Below, piece after piece: positions 50,461 through 59,395 of a stretch of DNA of 64,000 nucleotides; within the stretch, counting starts at the first letter, position 1; every line of letters begins with the position of its first letter. Position numbers and translations under genes: made by a program. The notes under the pieces were generated by a model, which worked only from the letters and a program-made list of their open reading frames with translations, had not been told where the DNA came from and ran no database searches. The DNA lies in NCBI RefSeq assembly GCF_013523165.1, contig NZ_JAAMQI010000014.1:55706-119705 (forward strand), in the 5' to 3' direction. This DNA is from Pseudomonas entomophila (lineage in GTDB: Bacteria; Pseudomonadota; Gammaproteobacteria; Pseudomonadales; Pseudomonadaceae).

Positions 50461-51891
50461 TCACGGCTGCAGTCGTGCCTTCAGGCCGGCCACATGGGCT
50501 TGCCAGGCCAGCAGGACCTCGCGTTGTGGCGCGCTGGCCTCAAGCCACGCCTGCTGCCAGGCCGTTTCGAACGCGCTCAGGGTCAGCGGTGCACCCCAGG
50601 CCGGATTGTCCAGCCGCTCGTTGCAGAAGGTCATCCAGCGCTGCCGCTCCTCGGGGCTCAACGTCGCGGGGAAGTTGCGCGCTCGGTAACGGAACAGCAA
50701 TTCCGGCAACCGCATGTCGTCGAACATCCAGTGCCCACGGGACAACTGCTCGGGGTCCGAAGCACGCACCTGTTCACACACGCGGCGGTCACGGTCGCCA
50801 ATGAACCCTTCATATAACTGCTGCTCCGGATCGTCGGTCGGCGTGAAGTCCTCCTGTGCGAAGAGTTCATCCAGGACGGGTTGCCACCGGGCGGCCTGTT
50901 GCACCAACTGCGTGGCCTTGGCGTGATGCAGCGACAGGTCCAATCCCAACCGCTGTTGATCCGCAGGCCGTATGACCGATAACGGCGCCACGACCGGACA
51001 GCGGTTCACATGGATCAACTTCAGCGGGACGGGAAGTTGTCCGTCGAGCAGTGCATCGCGCCGAGCGTACAGTCGCTGTCGCAAGTCGGCGGCCGACTCC
51101 GTGATCAGGGGCGAGGGGTCCATGTGCAGATCGCACACGATCAGTGCGTTGCGGTTACGCGGGTGCCAGGCCAAAGGCAGTACGACACCCAGATAATGGC
51201 GCGCAGCCGAAAACCGCCCGCTGATATGCACCATCGGTTCCAGAAGCCGGATCTGCGCCATGACGGCATGCTTGCTGCGCAAGGCGAACAACCAGTCGTA
51301 CAGCCTGGGCTGGCGCTCACGGAGCAACCGCGCCAGGCCGATGGTGGCGCGCACGTCGGACAACGCCTCGTGGGCATGGCCGTGGTCGATGCCATTGGCC
51401 TGGCTCAACAGCTCCAGTCGCAGGCTGGTGCGGCCCTCCTGCTGCGGCCAGACGATGCCCTCCGGACGCAGTGCATAGGCCGTGCGCACCACATCGATCA
51501 GGTCCCAACGGCTGTTGCCGCCCTGCCACTCGCGTGCATAGGGGTCGAAGAAGTTGCGGTACAGGCTGTAGCGCGTGACTTCGTCGTCGAAGCGCAGGGT
51601 GTTGTACCCGGCTGCGCACGTTTCTGGACGGGCCAGCTCGGTGTGCACCCGGGTCATGAAGTCGGCTTCGACCAGCCCGTGATCGGCCAGCTGCCGGGGT
51701 GTGATGCCCGTGACCAGGCAGGCGATCGGGTGCGGCAGGATGTCGTCGGAGGGCTGGCAATAGAGATTGACCGGCGCTTCGATTTCATTGAGGTCCAGGT
51801 CGGTGCGTATCCCTGCCAGTTGCAGGGGGCGGTCACAGCGGGGGTTGATGCCGGTGGTTTCGTAGTCGTGCCAGAAGATGCTCGCGCTCAC
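50461..51891 (-). CDS. sbcB: Exodeoxyribonuclease I
   Basis: A 476-residue 3'-5' single-strand exonuclease used in mismatch repair and recombination. DEDDh motifs: FWHDYETTG (Asp, Glu), a mid Asp in GYNTLRFDDEVTRY and HEALSDVRATIGLA (His, Asp). The SH3-like and C-terminal helical domains follow, and the length matches ExoI. GTG at 51889-51891 with AGGA upstream is preferred over an in-frame TTG at 51909. Confidence 0.95.
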   Translation of the reverse strand: MSASIFWHDYETTGINPRCDRPLQLAGIRTDLDLNEIEAPVNLYCQPSDDILPHPIACLVTGITPRQLADHGLVEADFMTRVHTELARPETCAAGYNTLRFDDEVTRYSLYRNFFDPYAREWQGGNSRWDLIDVVRTAYALRPEGIVWPQQEGRTSLRLELLSQANGIDHGHAHEALSDVRATIGLARLLRERQPRLYDWLFALRSKHAVMAQIRLLEPMVHISGRFSAARHYLGVVLPLAWHPRNRNALIVCDLHMDPSPLITESAADLRQRLYARRDALLDGQLPVPLKLIHVNRCPVVAPLSVIRPADQQRLGLDLSLHHAKATQLVQQAARWQPVLDELFAQEDFTPTDDPEQQLYEGFIGDRDRRVCEQVRASDPEQLSRGHWMFDDMRLPELLFRYRARNFPATLSPEERQRWMTFCNERLDNPAWGAPLTLSAFETAWQQAWLEASAPQREVLLAWQAHVAGLKARLQP

Positions 51892-51951
51892 GGGGTCGTC
51901 CTGTAACAAGATCGACCAGAGTCTAGGGCCTCGGGCGTGCGCGGGCCAGCC

Positions 51952-52311
51952 TCAGGCAGAGGCGTTGAGCGAGTTGAAGCTGAAATAAGCGTGCAGGGTG
52001 CGCACGAAGGCGTTGTATTCCTCAGGCGCCTGCAAGAGCATGAACCCCGAATCGTAATGACCCGGCATCTGGTCTTCCTGGCACCACAGGCAGCTGGCGG
52101 TCAGGTTGATGAACTGCCAGCCCTCCCCCGGTAACGGAATGCGCAGCTGCAGCTCGAAATCCGGACCCACCAGGATCGGCAGCTCGCTGATCACCATCAG
52201 GCCGGCTTCCGACACGTTGCCCAGGTACCCCAGCAGCTGGTCGGTGTAGCGGTTGTAGACGGTGAGGTAGAGCGGAAGCTGGTGGCGTTCTATCTGGCGC
52301 TCGATAAACAT
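51952..52311 (-). CDS. PilZ-domain protein
   Basis: About 119 residues. RHQLPLYLTVYNRYTDQLLG and NVSEAGLMVIS form the start of a PilZ beta-barrel; the D/NxSxxG motif for c-di-GMP is present as NVSEAG. The upstream arginine motif has one R before HQLP rather than a clear RxxxR, so c-di-GMP affinity is uncertain. ATG 52309-52311 is chosen; a GTG at 52323 is possible. Stand-alone gene upstream of sbcB on the same strand. Confidence 0.78.
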   Translation of the reverse strand: MFIERQIERHQLPLYLTVYNRYTDQLLGYLGNVSEAGLMVISELPILVGPDFELQLRIPLPGEGWQFINLTASCLWCQEDQMPGHYDSGFMLLQAPEEYNAFVRTLHAYFSFNSLNASA

Positions 52312-52434
52312 GATGGCGGTCACTGTCCTTCGCGGATGGCAATGGGCGTGGAATCGCCTCGATCGTTACATTCATTTAACAGGTTCGTCCAGACCGTTCG
52401 GCGGCCTGGTCCTGGTCTGCACCGTCATTGGCGC

Positions 52435-52821
52435 TTACCGCCCAGTGGGTGTCGCAAGGGGCACCGTGACCGCAGGTGTCACACCCCGGTAATGCCCGAG
52501 TTGCTCGAGCGTCTGCAGGCGGGCCTGGGCGCGGTAGGCATACTCGTTGCCAGGCCAGCGCTGCATCAGGTACTGGTAGGTCTGCGCGGCATCGACATAG
52601 AGCTTCTGACGCTCCAGGCATTGCCCGCGCAGCAGCGCGACTTCCGGGTGGATGAACGGCCGTGCGCGGCTGGTGCGGTCCACCTGGGACAATTCCAGCA
52701 TCACCCGCTGGCAATCGCCCCGCTCGTAGGCGCGGTAGGCATTGTTCAAGTGATGGTCCATCGACCATCGGGTACAGCCGACGACACTGGTCGCCAGCAT
52801 CAAAACGATCATGGCACGCAT
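52435..52821 (-). CDS. Small TPR-like lipoprotein
   Basis: A 128-residue protein with a lipoprotein signal (MRAMIVLMLATSVVGC, lipobox VVGC). The mature part has helix-turn-helix repeats typical of tetratricopeptide proteins (LNNAYRAYERGDCQRVMLEL and KLYVDAAQTYQYLMQRWPGN). AGGAG lies eight bases before the ATG. Probably anchored to the outer membrane because no Asp follows the lipidated Cys. Function unknown. Confidence 0.82.
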   Translation of the reverse strand: MRAMIVLMLATSVVGCTRWSMDHHLNNAYRAYERGDCQRVMLELSQVDRTSRARPFIHPEVALLRGQCLERQKLYVDAAQTYQYLMQRWPGNEYAYRAQARLQTLEQLGHYRGVTPAVTVPLATPTGR

Positions 52822-53111
52822 GGGGCGTTCTCCTCTTGCTGCACGGTGTATCGGCGGCGGCTGCTGAAACTGGAGGGTGAGGTGCAGCGGCGAGCCGAGC
52901 GCGTCGAGGGCGCGAGCGATGCCGAGCAGCAGCCCCACGCCCGCACCACGGCAACACGATCGACACTTGCGTGTCGCGTTCGGCCTGTAGCGTGGCGTGC
53001 AGCGCGCAGCTGGCGACCTGCTTCTGCCCTTCCACGGTAGTGCATCCGAACAATGACTACAGCCCGATTCAGGAGTAGCCTTTCGCTGCGCTTCACTATA
53101 GGAGTCTGTGC

Positions 53112-54563
53112 ATGACCATCCGCCGTACCAAAATCGTCGCCACCCTGGGCCCGGCCAGCAACTCGCCGGACGTGATCGAACAGCTGATTCTGTCGGGCCT
53201 GGACGTCGCACGCCTGAACTTCTCCCATGGCACTCCGGACGAGCACAAGGCCCGTGCCCGGCTGATCCGTGACATCGCCGCCAAGCTCGGTCGTCATGTC
53301 GCGCTGCTGGGCGACTTGCAGGGTCCGAAGATCCGTATCGCCAAGTTCGCCAACAAGCGCATCGAGCTCAAGGCCGGTGACCGCTTCACGTTCTCAACGG
53401 CCCACTCGTTGACCGAAGGCACCCAGGAGGTGGTCGGGATCGACTACCCGGACCTGGTCAAGGACTGTGGCGTGGGTGACGAACTGCTGCTCGACGACGG
53501 TCGGGTGGTCATGCGCGTCGAAACCGCGACCGCCGATGCCCTGCACTGCGTGGTACTGATCGGTGGTCCGCTGTCGGACCACAAAGGCATCAACCGCCGT
53601 GGCGGCGGCCTGACCGCGCCGGCCCTGACCGAAAAGGACAAGGCCGATATCAAGCTCGCGGCGCAAATGGACCTGGACTACCTGGCCGTGTCCTTCCCAC
53701 GCGACGCCAAGGACATGGAATACGCCCGTCAGCTGCGTGACGAAGCCGGTGGCAGCGCCTGGCTGGTGGCCAAGATCGAACGCGCCGAGGCCGTGGCCGA
53801 CGACGAGACCCTCGATGGCCTGATCGCCGCTTCCGACGCCGTGATGGTGGCCCGTGGCGACCTGGGCGTGGAAATCGGCGATGCCGAGCTGATCGCGATC
53901 CAGAAGAAGATCATCCAGCACGCCCGCCGCAACAACAAGGCGGTGATCGTCGCGACCCAGATGATGGAGTCGATGATCCAGAACCCGATGCCGACCCGCG
54001 CCGAAGTATCCGACGTGGCCAACGCCGTGCTGGACAACACCGATGCGGTGATGCTGTCGGCCGAGAGCGCTGCGGGCGCCTACCCGATCGAAGCGGTCCA
54101 GGCCATGGCGCGCATCTGCCTGGGCGCGGAGAAGCACCCGACCAGCCAGAAGTCCAGCCATCGTCTGCACACCACGTTCGAGCGCTGCGACGAAAGCATC
54201 GCCCTGGCGGCCATCTACACGGCCAACCACTTCCCGGGCGTCAAGGCGATCATCGCGCTGACCGAAAGCGGCTATACCCCGCTGATCATGTCGCGCCTGC
54301 GCTCGCACGTACCGGTGTACGCCATGTCGCCGCACCGTGCCACGCAGGCGCGCAGCGCGATGTTCCGCAACGTCTACCCGATCGCCTTCGACCCCGCCGC
54401 CCTGGCGCCGGACAAGGTGAGCCAGGCGGCCGTGGACGAGCTGCTGCAGCGCGGCCTGGTGCAACAAGGTGACTGGGTGATCCTGACCAAGGGCGACAGC
54501 TACCACACCATCGGTGGCACCAACGGCATGAAGATCCTGCACGTGGGCGACCCGCTGATCTGA
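53112..54563 (+). CDS. pykA: Pyruvate kinase
   Basis: A 483-residue enzyme converting PEP and ADP to pyruvate and ATP. N-terminal RRTKIVATLGPASNSPDVIE, catalytic metal-binding MVARGDLGVEIGDAELI and the AlaThrGln segment VIVATQMMESMIQNPMPTRA are all present, followed by the C-terminal allosteric domain. The length suits the PykA (type II) form of pseudomonads. Confidence 0.97.
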   Translation: MTIRRTKIVATLGPASNSPDVIEQLILSGLDVARLNFSHGTPDEHKARARLIRDIAAKLGRHVALLGDLQGPKIRIAKFANKRIELKAGDRFTFSTAHSLTEGTQEVVGIDYPDLVKDCGVGDELLLDDGRVVMRVETATADALHCVVLIGGPLSDHKGINRRGGGLTAPALTEKDKADIKLAAQMDLDYLAVSFPRDAKDMEYARQLRDEAGGSAWLVAKIERAEAVADDETLDGLIAASDAVMVARGDLGVEIGDAELIAIQKKIIQHARRNNKAVIVATQMMESMIQNPMPTRAEVSDVANAVLDNTDAVMLSAESAAGAYPIEAVQAMARICLGAEKHPTSQKSSHRLHTTFERCDESIALAAIYTANHFPGVKAIIALTESGYTPLIMSRLRSHVPVYAMSPHRATQARSAMFRNVYPIAFDPAALAPDKVSQAAVDELLQRGLVQQGDWVILTKGDSYHTIGGTNGMKILHVGDPLI

Positions 54564-54603
54564 GCCTGACCGGTCCGCGGTGCCGTCCGGCCTGCGGATC
54601 CTG

Positions 54604-55536
54604 CTACCGGGGTGCGTCCAGCACCTCGGTCAGCACCTGCCCCTTCGGGAGCCCGGCCATGAACAGGCGCCGGCCGCACCCGTCCACATGCCTGGCATCG
54701 CCACAGATCAGAACCACCGTACGCCGGTCGAGCCCACGTGCGCCGGTCAGTCGCGCCTCCAGCCCCTCGCGGGCGAACGTTTCGACCTGCATGGATGACC
54801 AGACGTCGGCCAGGTGGCGCAGCGCGGCCTCCAGGTAGAGTGGCGCGACCGTGTCCAGCACCTGCACCAGCCAGACATCGCCTTCGTGCCCCTGTGCCCG
54901 CGCCTCATGGGCAAGGCTCAGCAACGGCACCACGCCTGCGCCTTCCCCCAGCAGCCACAACGGCTGCGTCTGCCACTGGGGGTCATAGTGCAAGGCCCGC
55001 GCACGCCGCGCGTTCAGGCGAACCTCGGTGCCAGGCGTCAACGCGTGCAGGGCGGCGAGCACCTCGCCAGCGCCCTGAGCGTCCACGTACACCTCCAGCC
55101 AGCGCGTTTCGTCCATATCGGCCAACAACGCTGGCACCGCGTGCGGCCCCACCTGCAGGTCCAGCTCCTGACCGGCCAGAAGGCGCCGCGGCCCCTGGGG
55201 CGTCAGGCGCACCCACGCGACCTCGGCCGCCGGCCACGCCACGTCGAGGACCTGGGCCGCCTGGCCGTGTGGGCCCGTGGTGTCGAGCACGACCTGCACG
55301 TCTTCCACCACCGTGCATTGGCAGGCCAGCCGCCACCCCTGGGCACGCTGCGCCGGGTCCAGCGCGTCAGGCCGTGCGTCGAACGGTTGCCCTTGCGTGC
55401 ACAGGACCCGGCACGTCTGGCAGACCCCGGTCCGACAGCCATAGGGCACGGCCAGGCCGGCGCCGTTCAGGGCATCGAGCAGGTTGCTGCCGACGGGCAC
55501 CTGCCAGCAGCGCTCACCGACACTCAATTGGGGCAT
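54604..55536 (-). CDS. 2Fe-2S ferredoxin / oxidoreductase fusion protein
   Basis: A 310-residue protein. N-terminal plant-type ferredoxin (about 1-85) with CRTGVCQTCRVLC and a fourth Cys in ACQC, then an FAD/NAD(P)-binding reductase domain like ferredoxin-NADP reductases and ring-hydroxylase reductases (LWLLGEGAGVVPLLSLAHEA). The usual RxYS flavin motif is not clear, so it may be a divergent member. Divergent from fumarase. Partner unknown. Confidence 0.8.
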   Translation of the reverse strand: MPQLSVGERCWQVPVGSNLLDALNGAGLAVPYGCRTGVCQTCRVLCTQGQPFDARPDALDPAQRAQGWRLACQCTVVEDVQVVLDTTGPHGQAAQVLDVAWPAAEVAWVRLTPQGPRRLLAGQELDLQVGPHAVPALLADMDETRWLEVYVDAQGAGEVLAALHALTPGTEVRLNARRARALHYDPQWQTQPLWLLGEGAGVVPLLSLAHEARAQGHEGDVWLVQVLDTVAPLYLEAALRHLADVWSSMQVETFAREGLEARLTGARGLDRRTVVLICGDARHVDGCGRRLFMAGLPKGQVLTEVLDAPR

Positions 55537-55798
55537 GACACAGGTCTCATCGAGGCAAACCGCCACTCTAGGCGCTCGCACGCGCCGCGACCAGTCGCCG
55601 ACGCAGAAACCGTGCACGCGGGCAATCGACCTTGGTCCAGACCACCTGCAGGTGTGCCGGCCCGGGATGCGCGCTATACTGCCGCGCCTTTTTTCGCGTC
55701 GGCCTGACCTGCCGGCGCGCCTTGCCAGGTTTTGCGTCGTGGCCCTGCGCCAACGCGAGGCCTCCACGAATGTTCCCGGATCCAGAGGAGCGCGCTGC

Positions 55799-57322
55799 AT
55801 GACCGTGATCAAGCAAGACGACCTGATTCAGAGCGTCGCCGACGCCCTGCAATTCATCTCGTACTACCACCCCGTCGATTTCATTCAGGCGATGCACGAG
55901 GCCTACCTGCGTGAAGAGTCGCCCGCCGCGCGCGACGCCATCGCCCAGATCCTGATCAACTCGCGCATGTGCGCCACCGGCCACCGTCCGATCTGCCAGG
56001 ACACCGGTATCGTCACGGTCTTCGTGCGCGTGGGCATGGACGTGCGCTGGGACGGCGCGACCATGAGCGTCGACGACATGATCAACGAAGGCGTGCGCCG
56101 CGCCTACAACCTGCCGGAAAACGTCCTGCGCGCCTCGATCCTGGCCGACCCGGCCGGTGCCCGCAGGAACACCAAGGACAACACCCCCGCGGTCATCCAC
56201 TACTCGATGGTCCCGGGCGACACGCTCGAGGTGGACGTCGCGGCCAAGGGCGGTGGTTCCGAGAACAAGTCGAAGATGGCCATGCTCAACCCGTCCGACT
56301 CGATCGTCGACTGGGTCCTGAAGACCGTGCCGACCATGGGCGCTGGCTGGTGCCCGCCGGGCATGCTCGGCATCGGCATCGGCGGCACCGCCGAAAAGGC
56401 CGCGGTGATGGCCAAGGAAGTGTTGATGGAGTCCATCGACATTCATGAGCTCAAGGCCCGCGGCCCACAGAACCGCATCGAAGAGATCCGTCTGGAGCTG
56501 TTCGAGAAGGTCAACCAGCTGGGCATCGGCGCCCAGGGCCTGGGTGGCCTGACCACCGTGCTCGACGTCAAGATCATGGACTACCCGACCCATGCCGCCT
56601 CGCTGCCGGTGTGCATGATCCCCAACTGCGCCGCCACCCGCCACGCGCACTTCGTGCTCGACGGCTCCGGCCCGGCCGAACTGGAAGCGCCATCGCTCGA
56701 CGCCTACCCGGAAATCGTCTGGGAGGCCGGGCCAAGCGCGCGCCGTGTCGACCTCGACACGATCACGCCGGAAGAAGTCGCCAGCTGGAAGCCGGGCGAA
56801 ACCATCCTGCTCAACGGCAAGATGCTCACGGGCCGCGACGCGGCGCACAAGCGCATGGTCGAGATGCTCAACCGCGGCGAGTCGCTGCCGGTGGACCTCA
56901 AGGGCCGCTTCATCTACTACGTCGGCCCGGTCGATCCGGTCGGTGACGAAGTGGTCGGCCCGGCCGGCCCCACCACCGCCACGCGGATGGACAAGTTCAC
57001 CCGCCAGATCCTCGAGCAGACCGGCTTGCTGGGCATGATCGGCAAGTCCGAGCGTGGCCCGACCGCCATCGACGCGATCAAGGACAACAAGGCCGTGTAC
57101 CTGATGGCCGTCGGTGGCGCCGCCTACCTGGTGGCCCAGGCCATCCGCAAGTCCAAGGTGCTGGCCTTCGCCGAGCTGGGCATGGAGGCGATCTACGAGT
57201 TCGAGGTCAAGGACATGCCGGTGACCGTGGCCGTGGACAGCAACGGCGAGTCGGTGCACATCACAGGCCCTGCGCTGTGGCAGGGCAAGATCGCCCAGAG
57301 CCTGGCAGTCGAAGTGAAGTAA
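55799..57322 (+). CDS. fumA: Fumarate hydratase, class I (iron-sulfur)
   Basis: A 507-residue 4Fe-4S fumarase interconverting fumarate and malate. Candidate cluster cysteines are in HRPICQDTG, AGWCPPGMLGIGIGG and VCMIPNCAATRH, and the C-terminal swivel domain has GPTTATRMDKFTRQILEQTG. AGAGGAG eight bases before the ATG sets the start; an open frame upstream to 55484 is not homologous. Ends at a strong hairpin. Confidence 0.95.
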   Translation: MTVIKQDDLIQSVADALQFISYYHPVDFIQAMHEAYLREESPAARDAIAQILINSRMCATGHRPICQDTGIVTVFVRVGMDVRWDGATMSVDDMINEGVRRAYNLPENVLRASILADPAGARRNTKDNTPAVIHYSMVPGDTLEVDVAAKGGGSENKSKMAMLNPSDSIVDWVLKTVPTMGAGWCPPGMLGIGIGGTAEKAAVMAKEVLMESIDIHELKARGPQNRIEEIRLELFEKVNQLGIGAQGLGGLTTVLDVKIMDYPTHAASLPVCMIPNCAATRHAHFVLDGSGPAELEAPSLDAYPEIVWEAGPSARRVDLDTITPEEVASWKPGETILLNGKMLTGRDAAHKRMVEMLNRGESLPVDLKGRFIYYVGPVDPVGDEVVGPAGPTTATRMDKFTRQILEQTGLLGMIGKSERGPTAIDAIKDNKAVYLMAVGGAAYLVAQAIRKSKVLAFAELGMEAIYEFEVKDMPVTVAVDSNGESVHITGPALWQGKIAQSLAVEVK

Positions 57323-57342
57323 GCCGTCGCTCACGCTGCAGA

Positions 57343-57369
57343 CGAACGCCCGGTCTCGCCGGGCGTTCG
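57343..57369. terminator. Terminator-like hairpin between fumarase and the hydrolase gene
   Basis: CGAACGCCCGG pairs with CCGGGCGTTCG around a five-base loop, 20 bases after the fumarase stop and 28 bases after the convergent hydrolase stop. No long T-run. Confidence 0.75.
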
Positions 57370-57397
57370 TGTTCAAGGCCACCGGGCAACGCGCGTC

Positions 57398-58288
57398 CTA
57401 GGCCGTCCTGACGTCCAGAAGGCCTTCGTCGAACTGGCCTGGCCAATCCTTGTACGTCCAGACCTGCCCGTGCTCACGGGTGCGGGCGACTGCATCGAGG
57501 TCCAGCGAGCAGTGCAACCAACGACTCTCGGCGGCGTTCGTCGTGTCGCTCTGGGCGATCACCCCGTCGCTCGGCAGCCCGTGGTCCGGCGGCACGAACA
57601 ACCCCGCCCGCCCCACGTTCTCGTCCAACGCCGGCGACCATGGCGCCAGCCCCACGGTCGGGCTTTGCAGCACCGCAATCTGATTTTCCAGCGCACGCGC
57701 CTGTGCGCCGACACGGACCCGGTGATAGCCCGCCTCGGTGTCGGTGCAGCTGGGCGCGAGGATCAGTTCGGCCCCTGCCTCGGCCAGACGCCGGGCCAGC
57801 ATGGGGAACTCGTTGTCATAGCAGATCAGGATGCCCAGCCGCCCCAGCGCGGTGTCGAACACCTGCACCCCCTGCCCTGGGCTGATGTTCCACTGGTCCT
57901 TCTCGAAGCGGGTCATCATCAGCTTGTCCTGATGACCCAGCCGCCCTTGCGGGCCGAACAGCCAGGCGCGATTGCGGTAATGGCCGTCGGGGTCGAGCAC
58001 CGGCAGGCTGCCCGGTTGCAGGTAGAGGCCGTGGTGTCTGGCAATGTCCTCGCACAGCGTCATCCAGCGCGGAATCAGCGCCTGGATCCCGGCGATCGAC
58101 CCATTCAGATCGCTGCGTTGCTCGACCGGTAGCTGGCCGCTGAGCACCAGGCCGGCGTATTCGGGTAACAGCAGCAGGTGTGCGCCCTCCTGCGCGGCCT
58201 CGGCGCACAGCGCTTGCAGGTGCGCCGCATAGGCGTCCCAGGTCTCGAACAGCTCGATGGCGTACTGGCAGGCCGCCAGGCGGATCAT
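57398..58288 (-). CDS. Carbon-nitrogen hydrolase (nitrilase superfamily)
   Basis: A 296-residue nitrilase-fold amidase. Catalytic triad: Glu in LLLLPEYAG, Lys in GHQDKLMMTRFEKDQW and Cys in GILICYDNEFPML. The substrate is unknown. Its ATG overlaps the stop of the GNAT gene (ATGA). This GNAT-nitrilase pairing is common in proteobacteria and suggests coupled amide or amine processing. Confidence 0.92.
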   Translation of the reverse strand: MIRLAACQYAIELFETWDAYAAHLQALCAEAAQEGAHLLLLPEYAGLVLSGQLPVEQRSDLNGSIAGIQALIPRWMTLCEDIARHHGLYLQPGSLPVLDPDGHYRNRAWLFGPQGRLGHQDKLMMTRFEKDQWNISPGQGVQVFDTALGRLGILICYDNEFPMLARRLAEAGAELILAPSCTDTEAGYHRVRVGAQARALENQIAVLQSPTVGLAPWSPALDENVGRAGLFVPPDHGLPSDGVIAQSDTTNAAESRWLHCSLDLDAVARTREHGQVWTYKDWPGQFDEGLLDVRTA

Positions 58289-58875
58289 ACCGGCAGCGCC
58301 TTGAGCCAGAACGACATGATCTTGTCCGACGCCTGGGTCTCGTCCAGGTCGCGCCAGGCATAGCGGGTTCGCAACGAAGGCTCGTGCAGGAAGCCGCGGT
58401 TGCGCCAGAAGCCTTGCAGTGGCTTGTAGTCGGTCGGGCGCAGCGGATGGCCCGAGGGCCGCTCGACGGCGCAGAACGCGCAATAGTCGAACGCGGCCAG
58501 CTTGTGGGCGTACGACTCGCGCTCGATGAAGAAGCGCACCCCCAGGCCCTGGTTACGGTAGGCGGGCAGCACCAGCGATTCGCCGAAGTAATACACCGCC
58601 TTGGGGTCGCGGCCTTGTTCGAGAAAGGGCTGCTGGAACTCGGCGGCCTGATCCACCAGTGGCAGGCCGGTGGAAGCCCCCACCACCTGACCCTGGTCGA
58701 GGGCCAGCACCAGCAGGCTGCGGCTCGAGCGGGCATAGCTGGCCAGGTAGTCGGCCTCGTAGTCCAGGGTGCCGTCGTAGAGGTAGGGGAACTCGCGGAA
58801 CACCGTCAGGCGCAGGCGAGCGAGGTCATCGATGTAGGGCGCGATCGCAGCGCCATGCAGCAGGCGGATTTCCAT
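58285..58875 (-). CDS. GNAT-family N-acetyltransferase
   Basis: A 196-residue acyltransferase. The acetyl-CoA loop is at LVLPAYRNQGLGVRFFIERE (Q/RxxGxG/A), with conserved C-terminal aromatic residues. First gene of a two-gene operon with the nitrilase-family hydrolase. The substrate is not evident. Confidence 0.88.
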   Translation of the reverse strand: MEIRLLHGAAIAPYIDDLARLRLTVFREFPYLYDGTLDYEADYLASYARSSRSLLVLALDQGQVVGASTGLPLVDQAAEFQQPFLEQGRDPKAVYYFGESLVLPAYRNQGLGVRFFIERESYAHKLAAFDYCAFCAVERPSGHPLRPTDYKPLQGFWRNRGFLHEPSLRTRYAWRDLDETQASDKIMSFWLKALPV

Positions 58876-58990
58876 GCGAGGTGGTCGTTTTCCCGATGTG
58901 GATGGCGCGCTCGGCTAAGCCGGGCCTGAGGGGAAACCCTATCATCCGCCCCTCGCCCTTTCCTTTCCCGTACACGACAGGAACATTGCC

Positions 58991-59389
58991 ATGACCGCTA
59001 CGGAACTCGTCCAGGCCTACTACGCCGCGTTCAACGCCGGTGACATGCCGGGCTTTCTCGCCCTGCTCAGCGAAGACGTCGTCCACGACATCAACCAGGG
59101 CGAGCGGCAGATGGGCAAGCAGGCCTTCGCGGCCTTCATGGACAAGATGAACCGCTGCTACCGCGAACGCCTGACCGACCTGGTGGTGATGCAGAACGCC
59201 GAGGGCGACCGTGCCGCCGCCGAATTTGTGGTCCATGGCCAATACCTGACCGACGATGAAGGCCTGCCCGCCGCCAACGGCCAGACCTACGTGCTGCCGG
59301 CCGGCGCCTTCTTCTACATCCACGTCGGCAAGATCGCCCGGGTCAGCAACTACTACAACCTCAACGACTGGCTTGAGCAGGTGGCCTGA
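58991..59389 (+). CDS. SnoaL/ketosteroid isomerase-like NTF2-fold protein
   Basis: A 132-residue cystatin-like fold protein. TELVQAYYAAFNAGDMPGFL and LLSEDVVHDINQGERQMGKQ form the typical first helix and strand, ending NYYNLNDWLEQVA. It belongs to the group annotated as ketosteroid isomerase-related proteins. Catalytic activity unknown. Confidence 0.85.
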   Translation: MTATELVQAYYAAFNAGDMPGFLALLSEDVVHDINQGERQMGKQAFAAFMDKMNRCYRERLTDLVVMQNAEGDRAAAEFVVHGQYLTDDEGLPAANGQTYVLPAGAFFYIHVGKIARVSNYYNLNDWLEQVA

Positions 59390-59395
59390 CCGCGC

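Noticed and set aside
55568..57382. 604-codon minus-strand open frame opposite fumarase
   Set aside because: Composition of a GC-driven antisense frame, and it also spans the fumarase promoter and ribosome binding site.
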